Shown: in pieces, positions 62,657 to 64,000 of the stretch
How positions within the stretch are numbered: the first letter of the stretch is position 1
How the letters are laid out: every line of letters starts with the position of its first letter
Assembly (NCBI RefSeq): GCF_000482745.1
Contig: NZ_AXWQ01000006.1
Span: 186,001-250,000 of the forward strand
Direction: 5' to 3'
Length of the DNA: 64,000 nt
DNA from: Oleidesulfovibrio alaskensis DSM 16109
GTDB taxonomy: Bacteria > Desulfobacterota > Desulfovibrionia > Desulfovibrionales > Desulfovibrionaceae
Program-made: the position numbers and the translations under genes
The notes under the pieces: generated by a model
What the model was told of the DNA's origin: nothing
Seen by the model: only the letters and a program-made list of their open reading frames with translations
Databases searched by the model: none

Positions 62657-64000
62657 CTACACAGCCAGCCGGTACGCAGTGGCCGGTCCGGCTCCGCTTC
62701 TGGTCACCAGCCCCCGTTCGAACAGCCCCTGCAGGTCTCTGCCTGCCGTGCGGTCAGAAATATCATATGTGAACAAGGCCATGTATTCACGCCGTGTCAT
62801 GCTCCGGTGCGTCCGCAGATGCTCCAGAGCCTTTATCTGACGCTCATTGAGCCCCTGCAGCCCTGCATCTTTCACACCGGCCGGCACTACCTGCCCGCCC
62901 CGCACAGGACCGCGGGCAGGCGGCCCTTCCGCCATTGCCTGTCCTGCGGCAGAAAGCGGCTCATCACCCTGCCCCCCCGCGGGAACGGAAGCTCTTCCGG
63001 CATCGCGGCGCTCACCATCGGCCCCGTGGCCCTGCCCGGCGGTAAAAGGCCGCCACTGCGATGCCACGGCGGCCGGCTCTCCAGCTCTGCCCACAGGGAT
63101 ATCCGCAGAATGTATCAGCCCCTCGCGCGCATTGACGGCGGCCTGCAGAATGCAGTTTTCCAGCTCACGCACATTGCCGGGCCATGAGTACTGCATCAGC
63201 GTCTGCATGGCTCCTTTGGTCAGTGCCAGATGCGGCAGCCCCAGCACTTCACGCGCACGGTCCAGAAAAAACGCCGTCAGTGCCGGAATGCTTTCCAGAT
63301 GCTCACGCAGCGGGGGAGTGCGCAGCGAAAGCACCTTGATACGGTAGTAAAGGTCCTGCCGGAACCTGCCGGCGGCTATCTCCTCCTGCAGGTCAACGTT
63401 GGTGGCGCAGATAACCCGCACATCCACCGCATACTCCGCATCGGCTCCCAAAGGCCGTATCCGGCGGCTGGCGATGGCCCGCAGCAGCGCCTGCTGCACC
63501 TTGGAGGAAGCTGACTGGATTTCGTCCAGAAACAATGTGCCGCCGTGGGCATGCACAAACGCCCCGTCTCTGTCTGTCTCCGCCCCCGAATAAGCACCCT
63601 TGCGATGACCGAACAGCGCGTCCAGCAGCAGATTTTCATCCAGTGCGCCGCAATTTATGGGTACCAGCGGGCCGTTGCAGCGCCTGCTGGCTTTATGCAC
63701 GGCTTCGGCTGTCAGCTGTTTGCCGGTTCCGGTTTCGCCTTCAATCAGAATATCGGCATCCACCTGTGCGGCCCTGCCTATGTCGGCCTTGAGCCGCCGG
63801 ATGGACTCGCTGGAGCCTTTAAGCACTCCCAGCGCGGAATGTTCAAACTCCTGTGCCGGACTGAGTTCCTCTGCAAAGTCGACCTGTTGCAGATTGGCAT
63901 AGTGTGTGAGCTTGCGTGTTTTTTCCTCTATCTCGGCAGCCTGCAACCCCATGGTCCGTATCATGGCATTGACGGCCCGTTGCAATGTCTGCACCTCGTA
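62657..64000 (-). CDS. Sigma54-type AAA+ activator (partial) with winged-helix C-terminus
   Basis: At least 447 residues; the frame stays open at the right window edge, so the N-terminus is missing. The visible part starts with a coiled region, then the AAA+ core: Walker A GETGTGKQ, the sigma54-contact loop GAYSGA (usual GAFTGA), Walker B GGTLFLDEIQ, arginine-finger region FRQDLYYRI and YSWPGNVRELEN. A low-complexity linker follows, and the C-terminus (NERQIKALEHLRTHRSMTRREYMALF) resembles a DeoR-like winged helix, not the usual Fis-type HTH. It may control the exporter operon it faces. Confidence 0.9.
   Translation of the reverse strand, partial: YEVQTLQRAVNAMIRTMGLQAAEIEEKTRKLTHYANLQQVDFAEELSPAQEFEHSALGVLKGSSESIRRLKADIGRAAQVDADILIEGETGTGKQLTAEAVHKASRRCNGPLVPINCGALDENLLLDALFGHRKGAYSGAETDRDGAFVHAHGGTLFLDEIQSASSKVQQALLRAIASRRIRPLGADAEYAVDVRVICATNVDLQEEIAAGRFRQDLYYRIKVLSLRTPPLREHLESIPALTAFFLDRAREVLGLPHLALTKGAMQTLMQYSWPGNVRELENCILQAAVNAREGLIHSADIPVGRAGEPAAVASQWRPFTAGQGHGADGERRDAGRASVPAGGQGDEPLSAAGQAMAEGPPARGPVRGGQVVPAGVKDAGLQGLNERQIKALEHLRTHRSMTRREYMALFTYDISDRTAGRDLQGLFERGLVTRSGAGPATAYRLAV

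Overview
The window looks like chromosome of a sulfate-reducing deltaproteobacterium of the Desulfovibrio type. The evidence is a periplasmic tungsten/molybdenum formate dehydrogenase with an in-frame UGA (selenocysteine) codon and a dedicated maturation operon, a monomeric [FeFe] hydrogenase, a Cys-rich anaerobic-type alpha-hydroxy-acid oxidoreductase, many PAS/HAMP sensors, and GC-rich coding sequence on both strands. The family is inferred from gene content; I cannot name the strain. No rRNA, tRNA, CRISPR array, prophage or intact insertion sequence was seen.

Layout. 0-8 kb: a Fur-family regulator, a small exported protein, a TauE/SafE permease, an FMN-dependent alpha-hydroxy-acid enzyme with an upstream GntR/FCD regulator broken by a frameshift, a DUF3124 protein, an ArsR metal sensor, a four-PAS histidine kinase and a small HMA-like protein. 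8-27 kb: a 19-kb, 13-gene, one-direction cluster. It holds a radical SAM enzyme with a TPR-like tail, four glycosyltransferases, a histidine phosphatase, a polysaccharide deacetylase, a methyltransferase-like protein, a MacB/LolD-type ABC ATPase with a miniature permease and a giant 1720-residue FtsX permease carrying a degenerate M28 peptidase-like ectodomain, and two large OPT-like membrane proteins. It reads as a system that makes and exports a glycosylated surface product, and it is the best candidate here for an undescribed system.

27-38 kb: a CPA2 antiporter with TrkA domains, a repeat-bearing spacer, the [FeFe] hydrogenase, a cyclic-nucleotide-binding protein overlapping an ABC exporter whose ATPase domain carries an insertion of about 250 residues, and a partner-switching pair (SpoIIE phosphatase/RsbW-like kinase fusion plus STAS antagonist). 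38-53 kb: mobB (fused to a 4Fe-4S domain), fdhB and selenoprotein fdhA; a transposase-derived gene that has lost catalytic residues; a TlpA-like thioredoxin; a substrate-binding lipoprotein, sensor kinase and receiver-STAS protein that together form a signalling module; and the moaA-mobA-fdhD-fdhE operon. 53-64 kb: exported MsrB, a chemoreceptor with a four-Cys PAS domain, a nucleobase permease with an amidohydrolase, an HlyD/ABC-2 exporter, and the start of a sigma54-type AAA+ regulator that runs off the right end.

Functional links: mobB, mobA, moaA, fdhD and fdhE would supply and insert the bis-MGD cofactor into FdhA. The hydrogenase, Fdh and alpha-hydroxy-acid enzyme fit H2, formate and lactate-type metabolism. 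Several sensor modules here carry clustered cysteines (the kinase at 46-48 kb and the chemoreceptor at 54-56 kb), suggesting redox or metal sensing.
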